This document shows positions 39,546 through 50,493 of a stretch of DNA of 64,000 nucleotides, one piece after another (position 1 is the first letter of the stretch; each line of letters begins with the position of its first letter). The DNA comes from Streptomyces sp. P3 (GTDB lineage: Bacteria; Actinomycetota; Actinomycetes; Streptomycetales; Streptomycetaceae), in the NCBI GenBank assembly GCA_016893485.2, contig JAFEKX020000001.1, positions 3,658,001 to 3,722,000 on the forward strand, in the 5' to 3' direction. Position numbers and translations under genes: made by a program. The notes under the pieces were generated by a model. That model was given only the letters and a program-made list of their open reading frames with translations. It had not been told where the DNA came from and ran no database searches.

Positions 39546-40181
39546 GTGTCCGTGGACCAGGAGAAGGCCGGCCCCCGCCGCCAGGCCCGCGGCGAGCGCC
39601 GCATCGCCCAGCTGCTGGAGGCCGCCGCGTCCGTCTTCTGCACGACGGGCTACACCGCGTCCAGCACCAACGCCATCGCCCGTGAGGCCGGTGTCTCACC
39701 GGGCACGCTGTACCAGTTCTTCCCGAACAAGGAAGCGATCGCGATCGAGCTGGGCGACCGGCTGCTGCACGAGATGCGCGACATGTACGGCGAGGCGCTC
39801 ACCCCGGTCGACCCGGCGACCCCGCTGGAGGAGGCGGTCGGCGCGGTGGTCGACCGTTTCACCGCCTTCAACTGCCGGCACCCGGTGTTCTTCGCCCTGA
39901 TGCACGGCCCGGACATCCCCGGCCGGCTCGCCGAGGAGCACGACGCGCTGCACGCGAACCTCCTCGCCGGGATAGAGGCGGTCATCGCGGTGTTCCTGCC
40001 CAACGCCCCCGCGGCCGACGTCACCCGCATCGCCCGCATGTGCCTGGGTCTCTACAAGGCCGGCCTCGAACTCGTCCTCTCTCACGAGGGCGCCGAACGC
40101 GAGGCCTACGTCCGGGAGTTGAAGAACGTCCTGATCCGCTACCTGGCCCCGATGGTCGCCGAGGCGCGGAGCTCGGCCTGA
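39546..40181 (+). CDS. TetR-family transcriptional regulator
   Basis: Intact, 211 residues. The N-terminal HTH is RRIAQLLEAAASVFCTTGYT, STNAIAREAGVSPGTLYQFF PNKEAIAIEL, the canonical TetR fold. The C-terminal ligand domain contains VDRFTAFNCRHPVFFALMHG and helices to APMVAEARSSA. Start GTG 39546 is the first in-frame start after the twin operators; a GGAG lies about 12 bases upstream. It is divergent from the MMPL exporter and most likely represses both. The inducer is unknown. Confidence 0.92.
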   Translation: MSVDQEKAGPRRQARGERRIAQLLEAAASVFCTTGYTASSTNAIAREAGVSPGTLYQFFPNKEAIAIELGDRLLHEMRDMYGEALTPVDPATPLEEAVGAVVDRFTAFNCRHPVFFALMHGPDIPGRLAEEHDALHANLLAGIEAVIAVFLPNAPAADVTRIARMCLGLYKAGLELVLSHEGAEREAYVRELKNVLIRYLAPMVAEARSSA

Positions 40182-40395
40182 GGTACGGGGTACGGCCTGA
40201 GACGCGAAGCGCGGCCTGAGGCACGCAGCACGGCCGGGCTCGAACCCCGCTCCCCTCACCTGCCCGTCGCCCGCCCAGCCGAGTGCCGGTACGGCGACGG
40301 CCGTGGCCAGGACGGGCCTCCCGGACTGCGGTATGAGGCGTACCTACCATAAAGTGCCGGTAAATCTGCCCTGCAGGAGTACGAGGGGATTTGCC

Positions 40396-41420
40396 GTGAC
40401 CTACTCTCCGCCGCCCGGCGCGCCCCGGGCCCGCATCCCCGGGCCGCAGCAGCCGCCGCCGACGTACCCCCAGATCCGTACCGGCCTGTGGAAGCACTGC
40501 CTGGGCGGCGGACTGGGACTGTGGGTGCTGACCGCGCTGGTCACGTACGCGACGAAGAACACCACCCTCCTGCCCACGCTGATCCTGCTCGGCAGCTTCC
40601 TGGTGCCGGTGACGTTCGTCCTGTGGGCGTACGAGCGGCACGGACGCGACCTGGGCGTCAGCGTGATCCTGGGCTGCTTCCTGACCGGCGGCACGCTCGG
40701 GGTGCTGGGCGCCTCGGTCATGGAGTACTACCTGCTGCACCCCTCCTTGTGGATGTTCGTCGGCGTCGGCCTCATCGAGGAGGCCGTGAAGCTGGGGGCG
40801 CTGATGTTCGTGCTGCGCCGGCAGCCGCGGCTGCACGGGATGCGCGCGGGCCTGGTCCTCGGCGCGACGGTCGGCTTCGGGTTCGCCGCCCTGGAGAGCG
40901 CCGGGTACGCCTTCAACGCGGCCGTCTCCACGAAGGGCATCGATCTGCGGGCCCTCCTGGAGACCGAGATCCTGCGCGGCGTCCTCGCCCCCTTCGGGCA
41001 CGGCCTGTGGACGGCGATCGGGGGTGGCGTGCTGCTCACCTACCGGCAGCTGAACGGCCGCTTCCGTTTCACCGGCCCGGTCGTCGGAACGTATCTCGGC
41101 GTCTCGTTGCTGCACGCCCTGTGGGACTCGACGCACGGCATCGCCATCTGGCTGGTCGCCCGGCTCTCGCGCACCGGCCTGGACAAGCAGCTGTTCGCCC
41201 AGGGGTACATCCCCGGCCGACCGACCAGCAGGAGCATCTCTTCACGGCGTTCTCGGTGGGCGGGATGGTCCTCGTGGCCCTGTTCGGCATCGCCTGGGTA
41301 CGGTCGCTGGCCCGCCGTGACCCCTCTTGGAGAAATACCCCTAGGGGTATAGTCTGGGGACAGAGTGAGCCACCGTGGGCCACTCCCACCCCACACGCCT
41401 CCACGAGGAGAACGACATGA
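40396..41420 (+). CDS. PrsW-family intramembrane metalloprotease
   Basis: PrsW proteins are membrane proteases; the B. subtilis founder cleaves an anti-sigma factor. After a Pro-rich tail there are about eight membrane segments. The family signature residues are present: EEAVK (Glu128, Glu129), FAALESAGYA (Glu167), FGHGLWTA (His202) and LLHALWDSTHG (His near 235). Start GTG 40396 follows GAGGGG. Without correction the frame stops at 41352; a break near 41225 restores the last helix (FSVGGMVLVALFGIAWVRSL) and runs to 41420, overlapping the copper promoter and copZ start, so the exact end is uncertain. Confidence 0.75.
41328..41355 (+). promoter_or_regulatory. CsoR-type copper operator over the copZ promoter
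   Basis: ATACCCCTAGGGGTAT at 41335-41350 is a perfect 16-bp palindrome and matches the known CsoR operator style (GTAnCCC/GGGnTAC-like arms around a central TA). It lies between a -35-like TTGGAG (41327) and a -10-like TAGTCT/TATAGT (41348-41355), so a bound repressor would block RNA polymerase. CsoR releases DNA on binding Cu(I). No csoR gene is in this window. Confidence 0.9.
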
Positions 41421-41656
41421 CCGCCCAGACCGACACCCAGGGTTCCGTCACCAGTGTCTACAAGGTGAGCGGGATGAGCTGCGGGCACTGCGAGGGCTCC
41501 GTCTCCGGCGAGATCTCCGGACTGCCCGGTGTCAGCTCGGTGACGGCCGTCGCGTCGACCGGCGAGGTCACCGTCGTCTCCGCCGCCCCGCTCGACGACG
41601 AGGCCGTCCGCGCGGCGGTCGACGAGGCGGGCTTCGAACTCGTCGGCCAGGCCTGA
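41417..41656 (+). CDS. copZ: Copper chaperone, HMA domain
   Basis: 79 residues, intact. The heavy-metal-associated domain carries the copper-binding MSCGHC at about residues 20-25, within VYKVSGMSCGHCEGSVSGEI, and ends DEAVRAAVDEAGFELVGQA. It should carry Cu(I) to the P-type ATPase encoded next. Start ATG 41417 follows GAGGAG. It is the first gene after the CsoR-type operator, 67 bases downstream. Confidence 0.95.
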   Translation: MTAQTDTQGSVTSVYKVSGMSCGHCEGSVSGEISGLPGVSSVTAVASTGEVTVVSAAPLDDEAVRAAVDEAGFELVGQA

Positions 41657-41771
41657 CCGGTATCGGCGTCAGCCCGAGCAGCACCCGTACGACACCTCTG
41701 TTCTCCGACCGGGCCGTGCCGACCAGCTGATACTGGCTCCGTGCGGTCCGGTCCGATGTCTGAGTCCGGAC

Positions 41772-44036
<2,265 letters not shown>

Positions 44037-44291
44037 AGTCCCGCAAAGTTACCGGGAGTTACGGGAACCTGAAGTAAGAGTCCCTCTAGAGACCGACGAC
44101 GGCCTCACATAAGCTCTTCACAAGGCTCGCGCATCATCCTTACGCTGGGGTCCCGACCACGACATCGGGGCTCTTGCGTACCTAACGGACATATGCAAGA
44201 GACGCAGATCACAGTGATGTGAACGTAACCATCGAAGGGGTTCGAAGGTCTAAGTTGACGATGTCAGTAAGCGTCTTGGGGGCGCGAACTG

Positions 44292-44615
44292 GCATCTGAG
44301 GATGTCTTGGGGACTTCCTCAGAGATGCGTTGCCGGGACACGTACACCGGGGAGCTTTGAGCGGCCCTCTCGACGTGCGATGTCCCGGCAGATCGCACAC
44401 ATCACTGGCACCACCCAGTAGTACGAGCAGTTTTGCTCGTTCTGCTCAACGAAGCCCACGATCCATCGGGCTTCGGCACGACAGCGATTCAGGCGCTGGT
44501 TTCTCAAAGGCGCCCGGCCGGATCCCGTGGGGGAATCCGCACCGGGACATGGGAAGGCGCCCTGTACGCCGGCCCGTGGGGGACCGTCGGCAGGGCGCCT
44601 TCTTCCTTCTTTTTC
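44292..44615 (+). ncRNA. Candidate structured RNA ending in a terminator, between copA and citA
   Basis: No convincing protein is encoded here. On the plus strand successive inverted repeats occur: TGAGGA...TCCTCA (44297-44321), TGCCGGGACA/TGTCCCGGCA (44331-44340 with 44381-44390), ACGAGCA-GTTT-TGCTCGT (44423-44440), GAAGCCC/GGGCTTC (44451-44457 with 44468-44474), and GAAGGCGCCCTG/CAGGGCGCCTTC (44553-44564 with 44591-44602) followed by TTCCTTCTTTTTC. The last is a convincing plus-strand terminator. It may be a small RNA or a long structured 3' UTR of copA. A TTGACG at 44255 is a possible -35. Confidence 0.5.
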
Positions 44616-44632
44616 GAGCTCGGTTCGCCTCC

Positions 44633-44718
44633 GGGGCGCCAAAGTCGGTGTCGGGAGCGCGATCGTGCTCGACCCTTCGGGCCTCCGCGCGTTCGCGCTC
44701 CCGACACCGACGCGCCCC
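44633..44718. repeat. Long near-perfect palindrome
   Basis: A 19-base perfect inverted repeat (44644-44662 against 44693-44711; right arm TCGCGCTCCCGACACCGAC) is extended by GGGGCGC (44633) and GCGCCCC (44712) across a 4-base bulge. The loop is 30 bases and contains CCCTTCGGG. Its size exceeds a normal terminator and it resembles a mobile palindromic repeat unit. Confidence 0.8.
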
Positions 44719-44833
44719 TTCGGCTCACTCGCCGCGTAGGGCGAGGGAGTTGAAGAGGCGCGGGCTTTTCGTGGTCCGGAGTTGTTGCTGTGCTGCAGCG
44801 CCTTGCACTCTTAGGGACGGCGGGCACTGCTGC

Positions 44834-44881
44834 TTTTAGGGGCGCGGGGAACTGCACGACCAGCCCCCACCGGGCCCGCGG
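44834..44881 (+). repeat. Streptomyces GGGGCGCGGGGAACTG repeat, intergenic copy
   Basis: TTTTAGGGGCGCGGGGAACT continues with GCACGACCAGCCCCC and ACCGGGCCCGCGG. This is the clearest non-coding copy in the window, 31 bases downstream of the citA stop on the opposite strand. The sequence can fold and may assist termination of citA. Confidence 0.78.
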
Positions 44882-44911
44882 TGAACGAACCACGCGGACC
44901 CAGCGGAGCGG

Positions 44912-46201
44912 TCAGCGACCCTCGACCGGGACGAAGTCCCGCTCGACGACACCGGTGTAGATCTGGCGCGGGCGCCCGATACGCGAGCCGGGCTCCTTGA
45001 TCATCTCGTGCCACTGGGCGATCCAGCCCGGGAGACGGCCCAGGGCGAACAGGACCGTGAACATCTCGGTCGGGAAGCCCATGGCCCGGTAGATCAGACC
45101 GGTGTAGAAGTCGACGTTCGGGTACAGGTTGCGCGAGACGAAGTAGTCGTCCGACAGCGCGTGCTCCTCGAGCTTCAGCGCGATGTCCAGCAGCTCGTCG
45201 GACTTGCCGAGGGCCGAGAGGACGTCGTGCGCCGCCGCCTTGATGATCTTCGCGCGCGGGTCGAAGGACTTGTACACCCGGTGGCCGAAGCCCATCAGGC
45301 GGACGCCGTCCTCCTTGTTCTTCACCTTGCGGATGAAGGAGTCGACGTCGCCGCCGTTGGCCTGGATGCCTTCCAGCATCTCCAGGACGGACTGGTTGGC
45401 GCCGCCGTGCAGCGGGCCCCACAGCGCGTTGATGCCGGCCGAGATCGACGCGAACATGTTGGCCTGCGAGGAACCGACCAGGCGGACCGTGGACGTGGAG
45501 CAGTTCTGCTCGTGGTCCGCGTGCAGGATCAGCAGCTTGTCGAGCGCGGAGACGACGACCGGGTCGAGGTCGTACTCCTGCGCCGGGACCGAGAAGGTCA
45601 TGCGCAGGAAGTTCTCGACGTAGCCGAGGTCGTTGCGCGGGTAGACGAACGGGTGACCGATCGACTTCTTGTACGCGTACGCCGCGATCGTCGGAAGCTT
45701 GGCGAGCAGACGGATCGTGGAGAGGTTGCGCTGCTTCTCGTCGAACGGGTTGTGGCTGTCCTGGTAGAAGGTGGACAGCGCCGAGACGACCGACGACAGC
45801 ATCGCCATCGGGTGGGCGTCGCGCGGGAAGCCCTTGTAGAAGTTCTTGACGTCCTCGTGCAGCAGGGTGTGCTGCGTGATGTCGTTCTTGAACACGGTGA
45901 GCTCGTCGACGGTCGGCAGCTCGCCGTTGATGAGCAGGTAGGCGACCTCCACGAACGTGGAGCGCTCGGCCAGCTGCTCGATCGGGTAGCCGCGGTACCG
46001 GAGGATGCCCTGCTCACCGTCGAGGTAGGTGATGGCGGATTTATAGGCGGCGGTGTTCCCGTAACCGCTGTCCAGCGTCACCAGACCGGTCTGGGCGCGG
46101 AGCTTCCCGATGTCGAAGCCCTTGTCGCCGACGGTGCTGTCGATCACCGGGTAGGTGTACTCGCCGTCGCCGTACCGCAGTACTACAGAGTTGTCGCTCA
46201 C
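44912..46201 (-). CDS. citA: Citrate synthase
   Basis: Condenses acetyl-CoA with oxaloacetate at the entry of the TCA cycle. Intact, 429 residues from GTG 46201 (VSDNSVVLRYGDGEYTYPVI), which follows GAGGGA; the in-frame ATG at 46213 is less well placed. Type II citrate synthase motifs include LRYRGYPIEQLAERSTFVEV, LILHADHEQNCSTSTVRLVG, the catalytic His in ALWGPLHGGANQSVLEMLEG, the second His in MGFGHRVYKSFDPRAKIIK, and the Asp region in NLYPNVDFYTGLIYRAMGFP. It is monocistronic, with a repeat element and palindrome downstream. Confidence 0.96.
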   Translation of the reverse strand: MSDNSVVLRYGDGEYTYPVIDSTVGDKGFDIGKLRAQTGLVTLDSGYGNTAAYKSAITYLDGEQGILRYRGYPIEQLAERSTFVEVAYLLINGELPTVDELTVFKNDITQHTLLHEDVKNFYKGFPRDAHPMAMLSSVVSALSTFYQDSHNPFDEKQRNLSTIRLLAKLPTIAAYAYKKSIGHPFVYPRNDLGYVENFLRMTFSVPAQEYDLDPVVVSALDKLLILHADHEQNCSTSTVRLVGSSQANMFASISAGINALWGPLHGGANQSVLEMLEGIQANGGDVDSFIRKVKNKEDGVRLMGFGHRVYKSFDPRAKIIKAAAHDVLSALGKSDELLDIALKLEEHALSDDYFVSRNLYPNVDFYTGLIYRAMGFPTEMFTVLFALGRLPGWIAQWHEMIKEPGSRIGRPRQIYTGVVERDFVPVEGR

Positions 46202-46385
46202 GTCATCCCTCACCGACGTTGTGCCTCTTCTTCGAGGTTGCCCTGACTGTCTCTACCATCCCCCATTTGGCGCAGGAGAGTGCACTCGGGGTCGACCATT
46301 GGGCCTATTGGCGGCACTCAGTGCCGCCAACCTGCTCATCCTGCCCCCTCCACCCCGGCATCTGGAAGTGCTGTGTGACCTTCCT

Positions 46386-46419
46386 GACTCATTTGATCGA
46401 TCATTTTTCGTGATGAGTC
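46386..46419. promoter_or_regulatory. Nested inverted repeats between recD2 and citA
   Basis: GACTCAT (46386-46392) pairs with ATGAGTC (46413-46419), and inside lies the perfect 10-bp palindrome TGATCGATCA (46394-46403) followed by TTTTTC. It is AT-rich and lies 15 bases past the helicase stop and 185 bases before citA. It could end the helicase transcript or act as an operator upstream of citA. Confidence 0.45.
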
Positions 46420-46433
46420 GGCGCTACGGCCGG

Positions 46434-48695
46434 TCACGGGCCCGAGAGCCTGAAGTCCAGGGCCGTGCAGCGCCTGCCCGCCGACACCGTGCGCACCGCC
46501 TGCCCGATCGCCTTGCGCGATCCGACCAGCACGACCAGCCGCTTCGCCCGGGTCACGGCCGTATACAGCAGATTCCGCTGGAGCATGGTCCACGCGCTCG
46601 TGGTGACCGGGATCACGACGGCCGGATATTCGCTGCCCTGGGAGCGGTGGATCGTCACCGCGTACGCGTGCGACAGCTCGTCCAGTTCGTCGAATTCGTA
46701 CGGCACTTCCTCATCCTCGTCCGTCAGCACCGTGAGGCGCTGGTCCACCGGGTCGAGTGAGGTGACGACGCCTACCGTGCCGTTGAAGACGCCGTTCTCG
46801 CCCTTCTCGTAGTTGTTGCGGATCTGGGTGACCTTGTCGCCGACCCGGAAGACCCGGCCGCCGAACCGCTTCTCGGGGATGTCGGGGCGGCCGGGGGTGA
46901 TCGCCTGTTGCAGCAGACCGTTCAGGTTGCCCGCGCCCGCCGGGCCCCGGTGCATGGGCGCGAGCACCTGCACGTCCCGGCGCGGGTCGAGCCCGAACTT
47001 GGCCGGAATCCGCCGCGCCGCCACGTCCACGGTGAGCCGGCCGGCCTCCTCCGTGTCGTCCTCGACGAAGAGGAAGAAGTCCTTCATGCCGTCGGTGACG
47101 GGGTGTTGGCCGGCGTTGATCCGGTGCGCGTTGGTGACGACGCCGGACTGCTGGGCCTGCCGGAACACGCGCGTGAGGCGTACGGCGGGGATCGGACCGC
47201 CGTCGGCGAGCAGATCGCGCAGCACCTCGCCGGCGCCGACGCTGGGGAGCTGGTCCACGTCGCCGACGAAGAGGATGTGGGCTCCCGGGGGCACGGCCTT
47301 CACCAGCTTGTTGGCGAGGAGGAGGTCGAGCATGGACGCCTCGTCGACCACGACCAAGTCGGCGTCCAGGGGCCGGTCCTTGTCGTACGCCGCGTCTCCG
47401 CCGGGCTTGAGTTCCAGCAGGCGGTGGACAGTTGAGGCTTCGGCGCCGGTCAGTTCGGCGAGGCGTTTCGCCGCGCGGCCGGTGGGGGCGGCCAGGACGA
47501 CCTTGGCCTTCTTGGCGCGGGCCAGCTCGACGATGGACCGCACGGTGAAGGATTTGCCGCAGCCGGGACCGCCGGTGAGCACGGCGACCTTCTTGGTGAG
47601 GGCGAGCCTGACGGCGGCCTCCTGCTCGGGCGCGAGCTCCACGCCAGTACGCCGTCCGAGCCATCCCCATGCCTTGTCCCAGGCCACGTCGTGGAAGCCG
47701 GGCATGCGGTCCGCGTCGGTGCGGAGGAGCCGGCGGAGCTGGGCGGCGAGGGAGAGTTCGGCGCGGTGGAAGGGGACGAGGTAGACGGCGGTGACGGGGT
47801 CCGGGCTGCCATCGGGACCGGGAACCTTCTCCCGTACGACCCCGGGGTCGCCCGACTCCTCGTCCGGGAGGGCGAGTTCGGCGAGGCACTCGATGACGAG
47901 GCCGGTGTCGACCTGGAGGAGCTTGACCGCGTCGGCGATCAGACGCTCCTCGGGGAGGTAGCAGTTGCCCTGGTCGGTGGCCTGCGAAAGGGCGTACTGG
48001 AGGCCTGCCTTGACGCGCTCCGGGCTGTCGTGCGGGATGCCGACGGACTGGGCGATCTTGTCGGCGGTGAGGAACCCGATGCCCCAGACGTCGGAGGCGA
48101 GACGGTACGGCTGGTTCTTGACCACGGAGATCGACGCGTCGCCGTACTTCTTGTAGATGCGCACCGCGATCGACGTCGACACCTCGACGGTCTGGAGGAA
48201 CAGCATGACCTCCTTGATCGCCTTCTGCTCCTCCCAGGCCTCGGCGATCTTCTTCGTCCGCTTGGGCCCGAGCCCGGGAACCTCGATGAGGCGTTTCGGC
48301 TCGTCCTCGATGATCTGCAGCGTGTCCAGGCCGAAGTGCTGGGTGATGCGGTCGGCGAAGACCGGGCCGATGCCCTTGACGAGACCGGAGCCGAGGTAAC
48401 GCCGGATGCCCTGGATGGTGGCCGGGAGCAGTGTCGTGTAGTTCTCCACGGTGAACTGCTTGCCGTACTGGGGGTGCGAGCCCCAACGGCCCTCCATCCG
48501 GAGGGATTCACCGGCCTGGGCACCGAGGAGCGCCCCTACGACGGTGAGCAGATCGCCGCCGCCCCGCCCGGTGTCGACACGGGCGACCGTGTAGCCGGTC
48601 TCGTCGTTGGCGTAGGTGATCCGCTCCAGGACACCTTCGAGGACGGCGAGGTGTCGTTCGCCGGTGGTCCCCGGTTTTGCCGCCTGGTTGGACAT
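46434..48695 (-). CDS. recD2: ATP-dependent RecD2-like SF1B DNA helicase
   Basis: Intact, 753 residues. The N-terminal OB-like region (LERITYANDETGYTVARVD) is followed by helix-hairpin-helix repeats (LIEVPGLGPKRTKKIAEAWE) and a second HhH (VWGIGFLTADKIAQSVGIPH), as in D. radiodurans RecD2. The motor has Walker A VLTGGPGCGKSFTVRSIVEL, motif Ia AAPTGRAAKRLAEL, Walker B VVVDEASMLD, motif III FVGDVDQLPSVGAGEVLRDL, and late motifs HAYAVTIHRSQGSEYPAVVI and LLYTAVTRAKRLVVLVG. It moves 5' to 3' in known members and is not part of RecBCD. Start ATG 48695. It is a single gene. Confidence 0.95.
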   Translation of the reverse strand: MSNQAAKPGTTGERHLAVLEGVLERITYANDETGYTVARVDTGRGGGDLLTVVGALLGAQAGESLRMEGRWGSHPQYGKQFTVENYTTLLPATIQGIRRYLGSGLVKGIGPVFADRITQHFGLDTLQIIEDEPKRLIEVPGLGPKRTKKIAEAWEEQKAIKEVMLFLQTVEVSTSIAVRIYKKYGDASISVVKNQPYRLASDVWGIGFLTADKIAQSVGIPHDSPERVKAGLQYALSQATDQGNCYLPEERLIADAVKLLQVDTGLVIECLAELALPDEESGDPGVVREKVPGPDGSPDPVTAVYLVPFHRAELSLAAQLRRLLRTDADRMPGFHDVAWDKAWGWLGRRTGVELAPEQEAAVRLALTKKVAVLTGGPGCGKSFTVRSIVELARAKKAKVVLAAPTGRAAKRLAELTGAEASTVHRLLELKPGGDAAYDKDRPLDADLVVVDEASMLDLLLANKLVKAVPPGAHILFVGDVDQLPSVGAGEVLRDLLADGGPIPAVRLTRVFRQAQQSGVVTNAHRINAGQHPVTDGMKDFFLFVEDDTEEAGRLTVDVAARRIPAKFGLDPRRDVQVLAPMHRGPAGAGNLNGLLQQAITPGRPDIPEKRFGGRVFRVGDKVTQIRNNYEKGENGVFNGTVGVVTSLDPVDQRLTVLTDEDEEVPYEFDELDELSHAYAVTIHRSQGSEYPAVVIPVTTSAWTMLQRNLLYTAVTRAKRLVVLVGSRKAIGQAVRTVSAGRRCTALDFRLSGP

Positions 48696-48788
48696 GGGTC
48701 GACGGTAGCGGGTGGGTGTGACAGGGGGTGGGGTCAGGGGTGGGGGTGGGGTTTCAGGGCTTCGAGGAAGGGGTGTCCATGGGGTGCC

Positions 48789-48979
48789 TCACGGCTTTTT
48801 GGTCAGCCCGTTGATGAAGGCGGTGAAAGCGGGGGCGGGGAAGGTAAGGGTGGCCAGGGAGGGGGTTTCGTGTCGCGGATGGCTACGTGCGTGGGGGTGT
48901 TGGCGATCTCCACGCAGCTGTTGCCGTCGCCCTCGCCGGAGTAGGACGACTTCCGCCAGTTGTCCATGCGTTGGCTCAT
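48789..48979 (-). CDS. DUF397 protein paired with an XRE regulator
   Basis: Small protein starting MSQRMDNWRKSSYSGEGDGN SCVEIANTP, the DUF397 signature (WxKSSYS...NCVEVA). One break near 48868 joins it to ETPSLATLTFPAPAFTAFIN, the typical LxFxxxAFxAFxxG end. About 63 residues. Start ATG 48979 overlaps the stop of the upstream XRE gene (ATGA), so the two are translationally coupled. In Streptomyces, DUF397 proteins partner WhiJ-type regulators and modulate their DNA binding in development. Confidence 0.88.
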
Positions 48980-49806
48980 AGCTCTTTCTCCAGCTTGCGA
49001 ATGAACTCGCGGGACCGTTCGGGTTCGAGTGACGCGGCCCCCACTCTACGGAAGCTTGTTCGGTAGGTACTGAGTTGAGCCTCGGAATCAATGAAGACCG
49101 ACCCATGGGGTGCGTCACGGACCACGGTGTCAAGCTTCGGCAGCGGGCCGCCCGCATACGTCATCGTGCTTGAGGCTCTGGCGAAGCCGTCCAGGTCAAA
49201 AGGCACGGTGCGCAGGGTGATGTGATCCGCTTCGGAAAGCTCAAGCAGGCAGCGGAGTTGAGCCTTTGCGGTGGCACGATCGCCGACCCTGATACGCAGT
49301 GCCGCCTCATGAATGACGACCTCGTGCGGGATGACAATCTGTTGGCGCGCTATGCGGTGAGAGACGCGCAAGTCCAGCTCTTCATGGGTGAGTTCGGGCA
49401 GCCTGGACCCGAAGACGGCACGGGCGTAATCCTCCGTCTGCAGTCGGCCCGGAACGTAAAGGATCGCCACGTCACGCAGAAACGCGGCGTGCTGCTCCAA
49501 CTCGGCGAGGTCCAGGAACGAAGTAGGCAGCAGACCTCGGTACTCCTCCCACCATCCCCGTGTCCGGTCAGTGGCCATCGTGACCAGAGCGTCGACGAAC
49601 CCGGCATCCGTGCAGGCGTAGTGGGACGCGAGGCGCCGAAGCCGCTGCTCGCTCACGCCTGCGAGAGCGGACTCAATGTGTGTGATCTGAGCCGGGCTCA
49701 CTCCGAGCAGCCCAGCTGCCTCACGGGAGCTGAGGCCAGCCGCTTCGCGGAGTCTGCGTAGCTCGGTTGCCAGACGCAGCTGGCGGGCAGTTGGTTCGCG
49801 CCTCAA
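48976..49806 (-). CDS. XRE-family regulator with DUF5753 (WhiJ-like)
   Basis: Intact, 276 residues. The HTH is LRLATELRRLREAAGLSSRE AAGLLGVSPAQITHIESALA near the N-terminus. The C-terminal DUF5753 domain has LPTSFLDLAELEQHAAFLRD, ILYVPGRLQTEDYARAVFGS, VIHEAALRIRVGDRATAKAQ and SVFIDSEAQLSTYRTSFRRV. Start 49806 (MRREPTARQ). It is coupled to the DUF397 gene and divergent from a histidine-kinase-like ATPase gene, the classic three-part Streptomyces module. The intervening 229 bases contain an AT-rich TATATTTAGATCTA near 49888, a likely promoter or operator. Confidence 0.93.
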   Translation of the reverse strand: MRREPTARQLRLATELRRLREAAGLSSREAAGLLGVSPAQITHIESALAGVSEQRLRRLASHYACTDAGFVDALVTMATDRTRGWWEEYRGLLPTSFLDLAELEQHAAFLRDVAILYVPGRLQTEDYARAVFGSRLPELTHEELDLRVSHRIARQQIVIPHEVVIHEAALRIRVGDRATAKAQLRCLLELSEADHITLRTVPFDLDGFARASSTMTYAGGPLPKLDTVVRDAPHGSVFIDSEAQLSTYRTSFRRVGAASLEPERSREFIRKLEKEL

Positions 49807-50035
49807 AGCTCTCGACCGCTCCTCGATTCAACGCGCCCCGGGCGCTCCTCGTTCGGGGTCAGACTACGCGAACGACTTGCCGCATCTCTATATTTAGATC
49901 TACCGTCAGTGACGCGACGCACACTCTGCGGAAATGCCGGACCCCGGAAGCGCACCGCCCCGTCCTGCCATGACGGGCGCGGCAGAGCCACCGCCGGTCA
50001 TGTCCAAACCCTCACTGCCGAACCGGAGTTGACGC

Positions 50036-50448
50036 ATGCCCGAAAACCCACCCGCACCCTGGGAGTACTGCCTCCACATCCCGGACGACCTGCGTGCCGT
50101 CACCGTCAGCCGCCGCACCTCCGCCTGATCCTCACCGTGCACGGCCTGATCGGCCTGGCCGACACCGCCGAACTCCTCGCGACGGAGCTGGTCGCCAACG
50201 CCGTACTGCACGCGAAGGGACCCGCCGCCCTGCGCGTGGGCTGGTCGGCGGGCGTACTGCGGCTCGGGGCTTGGGACGCCGACCCTGAACCGCCGGAGCC
50301 GCCAAGGTCATTGGCGGAACTCGGTGACGCGGAAGACGGCCGCGGCCTCGCACTCGTCCGGGCCTGCGCCGACCAGTGGGGCTGGCAGCCGCTGTCCCGG
50401 AACGGCAGCCAAGGGAAGCTCGTGTGGTGCGAGCTTGCCGCGGCTTGA
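50036..50448 (+). CDS. Histidine-kinase-like ATPase (anti-sigma-factor-type HATPase_c)
   Basis: Start ATG 50036 (MPENPPAPWEYCLHIPDDL) follows CGGAG. One break near 50125 after VTVSRRT joins it to LILTVHGLIGLADTAELLAT ELVANAVLHAKGPAALRVG, which contains the N-box of HATPase_c (ELVANAVLHA). DAEDGRGLALVRACADQWGW is the G1/G2 ATP-lid region (GRGLxLV). About 137 residues. These RsbW-like single-domain ATPases often accompany XRE/DUF397 pairs and may act as anti-sigma or signalling components; the partner is unknown. Confidence 0.87.
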
Positions 50449-50493
50449 GGATGACCTGCTTGAACTACCGCACGGCGCAGGGCAGTTCGGGGT

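Noticed and set aside
40225..40260. tRNA T-arm-like sequence (GGGGTTCGAGCCC on the minus strand)
   Set aside because: The T-stem has mismatches, no matching acceptor arm, D-arm or anticodon arm could be found around it, and no CCA end is present.
44209..44642. Overlapping ORFs on both strands in the copA-citA gap
   Set aside because: None has a ribosome site with plausible codon pattern or a recognisable domain, and the DNA is dominated by inverted repeats with a terminator; an RNA is more likely.
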